Part shown: positions 33,597-45,821 of the stretch, piece by piece
Layout: each line of letters starts with the position of its first letter
Numbering within the stretch: the first letter of the stretch is position 1
Source: Chamaecyparis obtusa
Lineage: Eukaryota; Streptophyta; Pinopsida; Cupressales; Cupressaceae
DNA: 64,000 nt
NCBI GenBank assembly: GCA_027943335.1
Contig: BSBK01007732.1
Coordinates: 1 to 64,000 of the forward strand
Direction of reading: 5' to 3'
Made by a program: the position numbers and the translations under genes
The notes under the pieces: generated by a model
The model's input: only the letters and a program-made list of their open reading frames with translations
The model's database searches: none
Told to the model about the DNA's origin: nothing

Positions 33597-35262
33597 TGAA
33601 TAGATGTAATTTGGAATCATCACTATTTGTGTAAGTGTATGGGGAAAATGTAAGATTTACTCCTAAATCCAAATTCCCAAAAGAGAGATCCAATTTGATC
33701 AACCAAGAGGGTAATACACAATCGAATCAATCTATGAAGAATATGAAAAAGAGAGAGAAACCCTATACTTCCCTATAGTTGGATTAAGCTTGAAATTTGA
33801 AATAATTGAAGTGAAAATACTAACCTTGAATTAGGGAAGATTTGAAAAATACTGAATTCTGGCTTCTGTATGAACTTTCTGAAGATTTTGTCACTTGTTC
33901 TAGATTGGAAATGCCAAGGTGGACAAAACCCATAAATATTTTCTCCAAATTCACACAGGTCAACTTTGACCTTTTAAAAGGTCAAAGACCACATTATTTA
34001 TTTGAAGTCTGATTCCAATTCTATTCACAGATCTTGAAAGATTGCCAAAAAGGGTATCCAAATTCACTCTCAGATCTGAGATTCCACACCAGTGCCTGCA
34101 AGAAAAATGGTTTTGTTGTTTTCTTGGGGGGGTTTTCCTTGGTCAAACCCCAGTTTGGAATCAACCTTAATATTGAAATTGAAATAGGAGAATGCTAGCA
34201 AGTAGTAGAAATGAATCTAACAATGAAGTTATGCAATTCAATAGATATGCTAATGTATTTGGAATGTAATCAAATATATTGATATGAAAGCTTGAACATA
34301 ATCAAACCTCCATGATTGTATGCTTGAAATCCCCGTTGAGGAAACAATGATATGGATCTTGAAGATGAACAAAGGATCTTTGAAGGAAGATCACACCACC
34401 ATGGTGTCTAAATCTAGGGTTTGAATGATAGATGTTGAATGCTTGAGCCAAATCCCTTCAATAGCTTGAATGCTTTAAATCCTTGATCTTCAATGGAGAA
34501 CTTGGATGAAGAAGAAGACTCAAATACTTGAATTAATTCTTTCTTGATCACCTTGAGAGCTTGAGAGCTTGAGCTTGATAACTTGATGTCAAAATGAGAG
34601 AGGAAGGCCTCCTTTTATAGTGATCTAGGGCACAATCCTCTAGATGGGCCACCTTGAAGAATTAAATCCCAATTAGGTCCTCACCTTTAGAAAATATACC
34701 TTGATTAAATACAATTAAAGGATTTACTATTTCAGAGCCCGAAATAGTCAACCCAGTTGTGGAGAAATAACTTTCCCGAAAGCCAAATTAGGGGGAATTA
34801 ACAATTTGAAATCCTACTGAGAAGAGGTCAAGGTCAAGGTCAACCCTAACCTAGTCACGGTTGAGGTCTACCTTGACCTAGTCAGGGTCGAGGTCAACTT
34901 TGACCTTAGACCCTAACTTTGTCAGGATTCTACAACAAGAGTTCCAGGGTGCCAGAAACTTGGAAATTGATGTCTGATCAGGACCCAGTGTCTGGAATAG
35001 ATAGAAAATCTTGAGAATGATGTGATGATGAACTAGGAGGTCTCATTTCTAAATCTTGCCTAGAAAATAGAGCCATGGAAATAGGAAAATTAGGAAAGTC
35101 CTTAAGACCTTAACCCTAGTTTCACCCAGAATGCAGAAATAAAGTGCAGAGAAGAAGTGGAAGACAAGGGAGAATGCAAAGATACCAATCATGACCCTAA
35201 AATACTTACTCAGAGGGATAAATGCTCTTAACATGGAAGTTCTTCCATTTTAAGATGATACA
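33597..35262 (-). repeat. Element C 5' LTR
   Basis: This is the partner of 28766-30432. It contains the same palindrome at 33964-33987, a TATA (coding strand) at 34612-34619 and a TTGAC/GTCAA cluster at about 34825-34905. That cluster is ~210-290 bp upstream of the TATA in the coding direction. The presumed PBS region next to it (33577-33596) does not match a tRNA I know. Confidence 0.92.
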
Positions 35263-37315
35263 CTATCCAATCATGAACTCACTGAAATTACCTTAAAGAC
35301 TTTAATCCTAAGTTTGTTAGGAACTCAAAGAAAATTCCACAATACTCTTTGTTTACCATATGCTAACTCACTTTGTGACATTAACATATATGAACCCAAG
35401 ATCAAAAAAAGAAGACAAACATAAATTTGAAATTGGAATTCAAGTGTATTGTCATTAAAATCTGTAGAATCTATACATTACCAAGAGAACAAAATGCTAA
35501 GAAACAAACCCAAAATCCAAGCTCTCCTTGTTCAGTCTTTTACATTGATTTTCAACATAACATCAACCACCACAAAAATAAAACTTTTGCAATATATACC
35601 ACTAGTCATCTTGGAATCCCAAAAATTAGGATGCAATAAGCTACGGATGACTAGGGTAAAGGTTTCAACCACCAAACCAATTATATTCAATCAAAATTTA
35701 ATTCATTGGAGGGAAAACCAAGCAACCTGGAGCAAACAGCTCCTAGAATGATCTTCCTTTATGATATCTCTCAGAATAGTGTACCGAAGATCATGAATTT
35801 ACCAAGCTTATCAATCTGATCAACCACCTACAACATGCCTCAAGAAACTCTTTCACGATACAAACCCTCTGCAATCAATTATCAGACTTTCTGGACCACT
35901 CTGCAATAGTCAACAAAATTATATCTACCGAATCTAGCCGCTAAAGCATTAAAAACTAGTCCTTCTGTCGCTGAAAAACCCTTAAAAATTTAAATTCCTG
36001 ATAGCAATGGTTAATTAGTCAAGTTTAAAATGTGACCATTGATTTTATTTCTTCCCAACAGATTAGGTAGCTCTCATAAATCTCTGCAACCATCACAAAC
36101 TATTGAAAAGTCTTTCACTACATCAGCACCCTACAGCCAATGAAAAATGAACACACCAGCATTAACTGATAGTGGACCCACCTAGTAAGCATTTAAATCA
36201 AATGGTGGTCGCATGATCACATGGCCTAGAAAGATTCCATGTGATCAAGTGACAACCATAGGTCTTCCTTTCCTCTTGAAATATTCAGGCCCATTGACAC
36301 ATCCTTGTCATCATCCAGCTCGACCAATGAAACATGAGCACCTCAGGGCTACGTAGCACATTAGACCCACTAAGCCCTCTATCCTCTAGAAAATTGAATG
36401 ACTGTCATATGATTGCATAGCTTGGAAAGATTCCATGCGATCATACGCTAGCCGTAGATCTTGAATCTGCTATGGATATCATAAAAACTTGGCCCCACCT
36501 TTCCTTATCAGCTGCTCCATCGAATCAAAAACTACCACATTGCACAGAGTGGGCCGATTGCCTTCCCTCATGGTCTGATACCAAATCAATGGACATAGCA
36601 TGATCTCATGGAAGAAGCATACTCCATGCACTTTTACGCTAGTCGTTAGATCTTGAATCTACTGAATGCAGGGCCCCACTAACAAATTCCATGTCATTGT
36701 CCTCAACTAATGAAAAATAAGCATGTTAGCACCCACTGTCAAAAGGTCCCACAACAACGTCAGACAAAACACTAGGAAGATCAGACGGCTGGCACATGAT
36801 CTCATGGTAGAAGAATATTCCATAAGATCATGCGCCCATCGTAGGATTAAAAGAAGACTAAGATGTTGGGCCCACCATCACACAATCTAGCGACTGAAGA
36901 AAAGATAAACTGCCACTCTAGGTCATAGAATATTTTGGGTCTAACCACCAGGAATAAAAGATCTTGCAACAATGGCAATCGCAAAATAGCTGAATAGAAT
37001 TACTAACCACCTGAGAACCTGGAAAACAAGTGACTGATAGTATTCACTAAATCACTGAATGATAAAGAGACATGAAACATTGTTAAGAGATTTAGCGAAT
37101 AGCAAGAGGGAAATAGTCATGTGCTCACATGGAAACTTAAGTGGCCTGAAAAAGTAACAAAGAAATAGAACAAGGCCAAGACAAAATAGGGTTTTTCCTC
37201 CCAACGGCTCAAAATATGAATACAGACCTAGGGTTTAAGGCCAGGGGTAGGGAAAATACTTGCAAAGACCAAAGAAAGATATATACAGCCATAAAAAAAT
37301 TTGCAGGTGCTAACA
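35263..37315 (-). repeat. Element B 3' LTR, proximal segment
   Basis: Continuation of the B LTR after element C; it aligns with 60656-62710. It ends GCAGGTGCTAACA like the 5' LTR, so on the coding strand it begins TGTTAGCACCTGC. The next bases, GTGGCTCTATCTGGGGA, are not purine-rich on the coding strand. Confidence 0.87.
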
Positions 37316-37497
37316 GTGGCTCTATCTGGGGATGTATGCCTCTTGCAGGCATAATAAGGATCCATAATTACTGGGTGAAGTAGACCACCTACTAGACAAA
37401 ACCTAAACAACAGAGAGCAAAAAGACAAAAACCCTACAAACTAACCAAAAAGAACACAGTTATGTACAAACCTAGCTACTGTTCATGGAAAGAAAAT

Positions 37498-38720
37498 ACC
37501 TTCAATTGAAGTATCTTTTCAAGAACTATCCATGAACTGGCAATTCTTGAATATCACTGTTTAGTTCTTTTACAATGTAAGAATCATGGCCCCATTTTTC
37601 ATGAATTAGATATGGCCCCAACTAGATTGGATCAAATTTTCCATGTTTCCCTTTATCTTCCAATCTAGCATTCTAGATTAATACCAAGTCATTTGGTTCA
37701 AACTTCCTTTCAATAGTCCTTTTGTCATACAGATTCTTGACCTGCAATTGCAACTTGGCATTTCTTGAGGCTGATTCTCTTCTAGTTTCATCCAACCTGA
37801 TGAGATCTTCAATCCTTAATTGCATTTATTCATCTATATCATCATCATACAATTGAAAAAACTTATACATTTCTAATAAGTTGTTCTGAGGAATCCTTGC
37901 ATGTATCCCATATACTAAGTCAAATGGTGCACAACTAATTGCCTTCTTCATAGTTACCCTGTCAACCCATACAGCTAATGGTAGCTTTGAATTCCATGAT
38001 CTTTTATTCTTATCAAGGATTCTCTTGAGGATTTTTATCAAGCTCCTATTTGTTGATTCTACCTATCCATTCCCTTGTGGATGATAGGGTGAGGAGTATG
38101 ACATCTGAATTCCTAGACCTTTACAGAAATCTTTGTACTTAGCAAACCTGAAACACATTACATTATCACTAACAATCCTCTCAGGACAACCAAACCTTGT
38201 AACAATATTATTCAACAAGAAATTAGTCACCACCTTGCTAGTTGCATTTCTTATAGGGATAGCTTCTACCCACTTAGTGAAATAATTAGTAGCAACTAAG
38301 ATCCAAGAGTGTCCTCCACTAGACTTTTTTGGTATTTCTCCTATGAAATCTATTCCCCATTGTTGGAAAGGAGCTTGCACTTCTACTAGCCTCAAGGGAA
38401 TATTGCCTAAACATTTAAGCTTACCAGAGAATCTTTGACAAGCATCACACCTCCTTACCAGTTGCTCTGCATCCTTGAAGATTGTGGGCCACCAGAATCC
38501 TAATCTCAAGATTTTTTGAGTAGTAGTTTTACCCATATAATGTCCTCCACAAACTCCCTCATGCATTTCTATTAACAACTTGTCAACCTGATTCTTATCA
38601 ACACATTTCAAAAGTATGCAATCCAAATTTTTCCTATATAACTTGCATTTTATAATTACATACTTGATGGCCTATAACTTTAATGTCCTCTTCTTATTAT
38701 CATCCATTTCTACTGGACAT
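37498..38720 (-). pseudogene. Element B integrase
   Basis: From ~38650 leftward the frame contains the H-H-C-C zinc domain (HEGVCGGHYMGK, then CDACQRF). The catalytic core has Asp in WGIDFIGEIP, Asp in RIVSDNVMCF and Glu after HPQGNG, where a TAG replaces the residue before VESTNR. The C-terminus has a GPY/F-type motif in FDPIWLGPYLI near 37600. Integrase inserts the cDNA. The frame continues from RT and RNase H with scattered stops (38063, 37826, ~37690), so the protein is not made intact. The order RT-RH-INT is standard for Ty3/gypsy. Confidence 0.88.
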
Positions 38721-38899
38721 TTCATATTTCTCAAGTAGAAGATAATCTCTTGATACCAGATACAATCATCCATATCACAAGTGTAGTTAATTTCAATTTG
38801 GTTTATCTAATTTGCATCAAGATTGGATTGAGCCATCAGTTTTGCCAATCCTTGTCCTCTGACCAATTTGGTAATCTAGATATCAATATTGAATTCTTG

Positions 38900-39238
38900 A
38901 ATTCTATATATCCATTTGCATCTCCTTCAAGACACCTCTTGCTGTGAAAAAATATCTTTTACTACAACACTTGGTACAAAAGCAATCACAATTGCTCCCA
39001 TCAAATAGCACCTAAAAGCCTTGATAGCCTTTACCAATGCATATGCTTGTTTCTCATTTATATCATATTTTAGTTCAGTAGCCTGCAAAGATTTACTAAA
39101 AAATGCAATAGGCTGCTCATAGCCTTCATTATTTTTCTGCAACAAAACTGCAGCAATAGTATGAAAAGATGCAAAGGAAAAGATATGCATTGGGATATTG
39201 TAATTAGGTGCCTTGAGCATAGGTGCATCTTTGATAGC
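38900..39238 (-). pseudogene. Element B RNase H adjacent to RT (gypsy-type, degenerate)
   Basis: An ORF at 38927-39220 in the same frame as RT reads AAVLLQKNNEGYEQPIAFFS, ELKYDINEKQAYALVKAIKA and FRCYLMG, the familiar profile of the gypsy RNase H. The first catalytic Asp of the usual DAS motif is not present (FSFASFHT). A second, separate RNase H between protease and RT keeps its acidic residues, so this one looks like the degenerating copy. Confidence 0.8.
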
Positions 39239-40492
39239 CTACTTGATATTATTAAAAGTTTCATCAGCCTCACCTTTCCACTTGATCTCAGATCCTTTCT
39301 TCAACATCTTAGATATTGGCCTAGTAACTTCAGCAAAATTTGTAACAAATCTTCTCAAGAAATTCACTTGACCAAAGAAAGACTGAATTCCTTTAACATT
39401 TTTTGGTTTAGGGATTTTATCAATGGCTGCCACCCTCTTAGGATCAATTCTAACTCCTTTCTTTCCAACCAAGTGGCCAAGCAACTTACCCTCAGTGACA
39501 CCAAATGCACATTTCCTTGGATTTAATGAAATGCCATTTTCCAAAGCCCTCACAAATATTTTTTCTAGATGAGTACAATGGTCTTCTTCCTTCTTGGAAT
39601 AAGAAGTTAAATCATCTTGATAGACAACAAGGAAATCATCTATGAAATTTGCAAAGGCAACATCCATTGCCCTCTGAAAAGTTGCACCAGCATTTGTGAG
39701 ACCAAAAGGCATTCTCACATAAACATATGTCCCCCAAGGTGTAGTAAAAGCTGTCTTAAATTGTTTTGATTCTTTCAAAATCACTTGATTATAACCAGAG
39801 AAACCATCCATCATAGACATTAATTTAGATCCGGTCACTCTTTGTAGCATTGCCTCCATATTAGGCAGACAATAGTTATCCTTCAATGAGCTGATGTTCA
39901 AATTTCTGAAATCCACAAAAAGTTTGATGTCACCATTTTTCTTTCTAACAAGGACCAAATTTGAAACCCAAGAAGAATGCCTAATGGGCTTGATAATTCT
40001 AGCATCTCTTAGCTTCATTAATTCTTCTTGCATTTTAGGTGCCAAAGTAGGATTTATAGGCCTTTGTTTCTGCCTAAAGGGTTTGGCATCTTCTTTCAAA
40101 GGAATAACATGTTGGAACAAGTCTTCTCTATAAACCTTTAGGTCATCATATGACCATGCAAAGACATGCCTAAATTTTCTTAGTAATTCAATTAAGGACT
40201 TCCTTACCTTGTGAGACATTTCTCTGCCAATGTAAACCTTCTTAGGTGCTTCTTGTGTTCCAAGATTTATCTCTTCCAAATTCATATGATCTTCCCTTTT
40301 AATATCCTTTTGAACTTTGTCCTGGTTATCAAATATAGTTTCTAGAACAACAAGTCCCTTAGGAACCTTGTTAGTTTTAAGTTGCAAGACCTTATTACCA
40401 AGGACAACCTCCTTTCCTTCTATAATCTCAACCAAGGCTGAACAATCTAACTTCTGACCATGATATTGGTCCTCACAGTTCATAAATCTCAA
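39239..40492 (-). pseudogene. Element B reverse transcriptase
   Basis: This 417-codon open frame covers a whole gypsy RT: the fingers entry (HVIPLKEDAKPFRQKQRPIN), LVLVRKKNGDIKLFVDFRNL, LMSMMDGFSGYNQ, AFTTPWGTYVYVRMPFGLTN and AGATFQRAMD. The catalytic loop VVYQDDLTSYS follows. The YXDD box is YQDD rather than the usual YLDD or YIDD, and FVDFRNLN replaces CVDYRDLN, so activity is doubtful though the frame is open. The thumb and connection region follow. It synthesises cDNA from the element's RNA. It is flanked upstream by RNase H and downstream by the second RNase H, all in one frame. Confidence 0.92.
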
Positions 40493-40589
40493 GATATCCT
40501 AGTCATCTTCAAAAACTTGCCAATTCTCAACATTGTCTACTATACTAGGCCTAGTTTGACTTTCAACTTTAGAGAGGCCAAAAAAAGTA

Positions 40590-41221
40590 ATGTCACCAAG
40601 ATTGATTTCAATATTGGCTAACAAATCAGCCATCTTATTATTACTTCTATCCTTCCACTTAATATTAAAGGCATCAAAACACTCAATAAAATCCCATACA
40701 ACATTTATGTACTATTTTAACCTTTTGTTCTTGGAAGAATATACTGATCTTATTCAGGACACCACTAATTTAGAATCCCCAACAACCTTTATACATCTAA
40801 TTCCATGCTTTTGTGCCAATCTCAATCCTAGCAATAATGCTTCATACTCTGCTATATTATTGGTACAAAAGAAATTCAATGTGAAAGAGAATTTGTAGGT
40901 GCTCCCATTAGGAGATATGAGTAAAATACTTACTCCTACTCCATCTTTGCAGCTAGCACCATCAAAGTACATCACCCACAAATCACCCTTCACAGACCTA
41001 GAACCTATCTCTTCAACAATACATGGAAATAAAGGCTCCTTTTCAAGTACAGTGACCTCAACTCTGAAAGCATTGACATTAGTATCTACAAAGTAGGTAA
41101 CCTCATTATCAATATTCTTTTCAATCATATAAGTTACCCTTGGTTCTCTTTCAATCCTAATAAATTGATCATCAATCTTGAAAGTTGCAGAAGAAAGATC
41201 ACAATGCAAACACCCACCCAT
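40590..41221 (-). pseudogene. Element B RNase H located between protease and RT
   Basis: WVMYFDGASCKDGVGVSILL, TNNIAEYEALLLGLRLAQKH and VVGDSKLVVS give the first three acidic residues. After a TGA near 40754 and a TAG, the frame continues with YINVVWDFIECF and NNKMADLLAN, giving the fourth Asp. This pattern is that of the archaeal-type RNase H (aRH) of Tat/Ogre/Retand gypsy elements and plant RNase H-like proteins. It is in the same frame as RT. In Ogre and Retand the extra RNase H follows the gypsy RNase H and precedes integrase. Here it precedes RT. It removes RNA from RNA-DNA hybrids. Confidence 0.85.
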
Positions 41222-41237
41222 GGTAGCACTCCATTAC

Positions 41238-41597
41238 CTAGATAATAGCATACCATAATGGGGTGGAATGTCTACTACTAAGACACTCAGTCAGTTCTTT
41301 CTCTGGATAAGCTACCAATCTATATGGCATTGTATTTATAGTCCCAATGACTAGTACTTCCCTCTGATCCATTGCACAACATCTACCTTGAGTAGTGTCA
41401 ACTTTGAGGCCTAACTTTTCCATAATCTTAAAAGGCATAACAGTATTGGAGGCACCAGAATCAATCATGCAATTTCTCAATTTCATCCCATTCACAATGA
41501 TACTCAAAAAGAATGGGTCTATATTTTCAAGGCTAGCATTGATAGAATTATCCAAGTATATAGGTGGTATTTGAGATACCAATCCTTGGACCTCCAC
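41238..41597 (-). pseudogene. Element B aspartic protease
   Basis: A 119-codon frame with LRNCMIDSGASNTVMPFKIM, the DSGA active-site loop of retropepsin-type proteases, preceded by an FFLSIIVNGMK strand. It processes Gag-Pol in related elements. It is in the same frame as the late gag and a different frame from the RNase H/RT ORF (frame change near 41221-41245). That change is either decay or the original gag-pro/pol junction. The C-terminal ILGRPW-like motif is degenerate. Confidence 0.82.
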
Positions 41598-41801
41598 TTA
41601 TTTCAAAACTTTATCCTGAGGTTCATTGCATGCAACATCATTATCATGGACATTATCTACCCATGCAAGATCCCTATCCTTATGTTCAAGGATCCTCAAC
41701 AATTCCGATAATGGAACCTTGACAGTTATCTGAGACAACACAGCCAACATGTCAATAGGGACAGAGGGAGGAAACTCAATCTATTTTTCCTTAGTGTCCT
41801 T

Positions 41802-42858
41802 CTATTTATCTGATATATTAGTTGAAGCTGTGACCTTTACCTTTTCAACTTTAGCCATTTTTCCAACTGGCTTTTCCATTTTACTTTGATGATTTTTGTC
41901 TTGAGCAGTAGGAATCTTCTTAGCTGCAACTCCCTTAGGTTCCCACTTCTTACCTTTCACATTTTTGAACCTCACTAAATGATCATCCTTTGATCTATTT
42001 CCACTGAGTTCCCCAGAGTTGGTGTTCTTCATAAGCATTCCTGTAGCTTTCCCATTTGTATCCCTTGCCACCATGCCTCTAGTTTGCACTTGGGCTATCA
42101 TTTTTGTAGTAATTCTATCAATTTCTTCCTTCGAAGGTATTCTCAAACTCACTATTTCTAAGGAAGAATTCATGTTGCATGTCTTTTCATCAATGTCATC
42201 ATTATCAAAAAAAACATCCTGATGGAAAAGTGTCGTATTGTGTCTTTTCAAACACACATCTGCTTCTTCATCAATATCAAAATCATCTTCATATCCTAAA
42301 TATGAAGTTGCCATGTTGCATCCAATGTCATCATGAGTTTCTTCTTGATCTAGCTCCTCATTGTTATCATCTTGATATGCTGACATGGATTGTGCAACCA
42401 CAGAATGCTCTGCAGAATGAGGGGACTGGCATGCTATGCACCATGGTGCATTCTCTACAACATTTACAAAGGATTTTTGCAAAGGATCTGGGACAACTTT
42501 ATCATTATTTCCTCTTACAGCAAGGACAATAGGCTTGCCATCCTTCCATTGGGTGTTGTAGGGATAATTTTACAGTCTATCTTGCCTATTGAAATTATTG
42601 TTGACCTGAGGCTTTTCACTGGCAGGAGCATTATTAATTCTATTAGTAGGTGCTTTTAAATTCTTTAATGCATTCAATACCTTATCCAATTTGTCTTCCT
42701 CTTGTTTTTTGTTTCCAACATTCCTTTCATTATTCCTTTTATATTTTTTTATCTCCAAACAACTTTGGATCATCTCTTTTTCCACCCAATCTTCCTGATA
42801 TTTTCATATTGTTTTCAATGTTGAAAGCAATCCTAAAAGCATCCCTGAGAGTTCTTGG
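41802..42858 (-). pseudogene. Element B gag, C-terminal part (left of element D)
   Basis: Reading leftward from D, RDAFRIAFNIENNMK belongs to the end of the gag core. A Lys/Asn/Glu-rich region (42785-42570) follows, then a 226-codon ORF to 41802. The latter starts near WCIACQSPHSAEHS, a zinc-knuckle relic in which the final Cys is Ser. It continues as an acidic then Lys-rich spacer. Stops (TAA near 42570 and others) break it. It joins the gag N-terminal part at 58350 once D is disregarded. Confidence 0.72.
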
Positions 42859-43782
42859 TGTGTGCTATAATTGTGTCACACTTCTACAAATCATTACATT
42901 CAAGAACACTCAAGAATGAGGTCTTAAAAATTGATCCATAGCTCCCTAGGCATGGAGTGCAAGGGTTTTTAAAAATGCTCTCAGCTAGAGCTATTTAGCC
43001 AATAACCTTGCTAGTAAACCATGCAATGGGAAATTCAAATGAAAACAAGGGCAAGAATTCCAATATCCTCAAGAATCAAATGAAATGAAATGCAAGCTAG
43101 ATTAAGATGAATATGCAAGCTAAGCTATGAAAATGAAAGATGCAAGTATTACAAAGCCTCCTAGTTAAGCTAGATGAATTAATCTAAAGTATAAAGGAAA
43201 TCTAAGCTAAGAATTCCATAAAAATGAAGCTACTATGCAAGAAATGAAACTATGATAACATGTAGATGCAAAAGCCAAGAATGCTCCAAATCTTCAAAAG
43301 CTCCAAGATGACCTAGAAAACCTACAGCATAACATTAGCATAAAAAGCTAAGATATGAAAATGAAGAAGAGAGCTCTCCTTTTATAAGAAATGAAAAGGA
43401 ATGGACCATGGAGATTAAGAGGCAAAAGATTTAATCAACGATGGAGCCTAAAAGAGGAGCAATCCATGTGCACAAATATCCTCCAATGAGAAAATAAGAG
43501 TTGACTTTTGTATCCATATGAGACAAAAAGTGCTTTTTCCCTTTTTATAAAATAAGAGTAATGCTTTATTTGTGCAACTTAGGATAACAGGAAAAGTGGG
43601 GGCTTTTTATTTATTAAAAGGGGAGTAAATATTCCTTTTAATAAATAAAGACTTAGGATAAGATGGTTAGCCCATAGAAAATAATCAAATAAATGATAGA
43701 ACTAGGATTTGATCAAGAATAGGCAATTTATGATTTAGCAAAAGGGGCTAATAGTCTAGGTGACCATTTTTAGGTGTATACA
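42859..43782 (-). repeat. Element D 3' LTR
   Basis: This intact 924-bp LTR pairs with 52442-52663 plus 57716-58344. A coding-strand TATA (TATAAAAG in CTTATAAAAGGAGAGC) lies at 43379-43386, and its copy in the 5' LTR at 57942-57949. The polypurine tract is immediately right of it at 43783-43796. Confidence 0.92.
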
Positions 43783-45821
43783 TTTGCCCCTCTTTGACTA
43801 ATGTGTGATCAATCTGGGAACACATTACATCAAAGAATAGATCAGCCAAGAAGGCAAGCAAATAGCCAAGAAGGAAATAAAATAGTGATCTGACTCCAAA
43901 GAATGAAGTGTAGAGAGATAGCAAATCCTGCATGGTCAGCCTAGTAGTGATAGTACTAAACACTTAGGAAAGAGATAGCCAATAATATATGATGTGTCTG
44001 CCCCCTTGGGATCGAAAGTGAAATCCAGGTAGAGGGAAAGTAGAAGCAAGAGCAATAGGATCAAATCACTAGAAATCATAATTGAAGAGAGAGAATGGAA
44101 TAACCATCAAGCAATGAAGATATGCCCCACACATGGGACACGGGGCACGAACCTATCGGTCCCTCAACCTGAAAACACCATAGAGGGGAGGAATTGGAAA
44201 GTGAATGAAAGACTAGAAGGTTGAAAGAGATGGGGATGAAGAAGGGAAGAATGCCCTAATGAAAATCAAAGGATCAGGCCTCAAAAGGTCAGCCAACTGC
44301 GTGAAAGAGGGGGAAAAGGTGATTTGGACGATCAAGGTGAACGTGGATTTCAGTTTCGATCCTGAAATGAATAGAAAATGATGTTATATGAAAGACCAGA
44401 AGTGAAAGACATGATTGGGAAGAAGCGAAAGGTGAGTGCAGTTGATTAACAAGTCCATGAAAGATGAAAGGAAAGCTCTCTCCATATGCAAGATGCAAAA
44501 CTAAACTAACATGAACTTAAGAATGCAAACTACATGAAAAGTGGTTTACTTGCAAGGTTACAAAGCCAATAGACATCTAATTATCATCATTGAGCATTAT
44601 TGGTGGTGTCACAAGATCATACAATACACACTAGCATAACTATGTGGATCTGAATATGATCTATATCAGATAGAAATGTGGAAATCCCACCTAGGCATCA
44701 AAGACATGTAGGTCAAGATGACTAGTGCAGTGAGGTTCCCTAAGTTTGATATAGCAAGATTATGCTCACATCAAGACACAAGAAAGTTAAGATGACTATA
44801 AGAATGCACTTGCAAAACAGTCAAGGATAATACCTTGTAGATCCCAATGTTTCAAGTAAGACTAGCATAAATGCTCATGATAGTTAGGACCAACAAAATA
44901 TACCCACAAGAAAAAAAAGCAATAAAACATGTTCTCATACCCTCAGTCTTCTAGCTATGCATCATCAAAAATGATCATAGGGGGAGAACACTCAGCAAAG
45001 AAATCATCATAGACAGCACACAAAAAAAAATAAAGCCAAGCAAGTCTCAGCGAGTCAAGTGCGTGTGTGTAGGTCATAGAGTCAAGCTTTGAGTATCGCA
45101 TCTGCCAGTGAGAAATATTGCATCATCTAGACTGCAAGTAGGATATCTGATAAGTGTTGAGAAACACTCGACACTAGGGTAGTGTTGAAAAACACAATTG
45201 GGGTGGTGTTGAAAAACACTGTTGGAACCAAGTTGCCCAAGAAACCCTGACGCACAAAGAGACTCAAGATAAGCTAGAATAACATATGCCCCCTAGACTA
45301 AGACAAGAGTCAATTCCAGGCTAGGAGAGGCAAAGTGAGAAGTGGAGTGAAGGAGCACCATGCAAGACTGATAGACATAGATGCAGAGGTTCTTAAGCAG
45401 CGCTTGTTTCCAAGTTTTCACCACTTGATAGATTTATTGCAATTTTTTCAGGACTTTTTATAATTTTTTTGTATTTTTGCTACCAAGGCGCCTGTTTCCA
45501 GGTTTTCACCAAGGCACTTTTTCAAAAAAAAATTTGATTTTTTGAATTTTTTTGAATTTTTTTGATTTTTTTGGTGAGACATCAAAGCGCCTATTGCTAA
45601 GTTTTCACTAGGATGCTCATTTTTTAGTACTTTTTATGCTTTTTAGGATTTTTTCATCATCATATATGAATTTTTTTGGAATTTTTTTAGGATCATAAGA
45701 TATGTACAAAGAATGCCCTAGAAAAAAATGGGCATCAAGAATCTACTTCCTCTGATGTAGAGAACTGATAGGCCCCAGGCCCAAATGCTACAACTATGAC
45801 GATAGGAGGTTTCAACTAGTT
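43783..45821 (-). other. Element D 3' untranslated interior with short internal repeats
   Basis: About 2 kb with no protein. It contains GTGTTGAAAAACAC-type mini-palindromes at about 45153-45225 (three copies). Three spaced copies of GCGCCTGTTTCCAGGTTTTC-like sequence lie at about 45401, 45489 and 45587, separated by T-rich runs. Confidence 0.6.

Larger units (their letters stand above)
28766..35262 (-). mobile_element. Element C: small non-autonomous Ty3/gypsy-like element inserted in the B LTR
   Basis: This 6497-bp element has 1667/1666-bp LTRs (28766-30432 and 33597-35262) and a 3.16-kb interior. It is flanked by the exact duplication CTATC (28761-28765 and 35263-35267). The polypurine tract AAAGTGGGGGCTTAA lies next to the left LTR on the minus strand, so transcription runs right to left. 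The interior encodes one broken ORF with gag-type zinc and G-patch-like segments but no RT, integrase or RNase H. Because it sits inside a B LTR, it is younger than B. Confidence 0.92.

Noticed and set aside
33442..33702. 86-codon minus-strand frame at the 5' LTR/interior junction of C
   Set aside because: It crosses the LTR end and PBS region and has no motif; the real C frame starts at 33455 in another phase.
39894..40133. Plus-strand open frames opposite the B pol genes (also 39161-39526, 42019-42222 and 42179-42532)
   Set aside because: They are antisense shadows of RT and gag; the minus-strand frames carry the recognisable motifs.
43748..43963. Hydrophobic minus-strand open frame at the D LTR edge
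   Set aside because: It spans the polypurine tract and the LTR boundary, so it is unlikely to be a gene.
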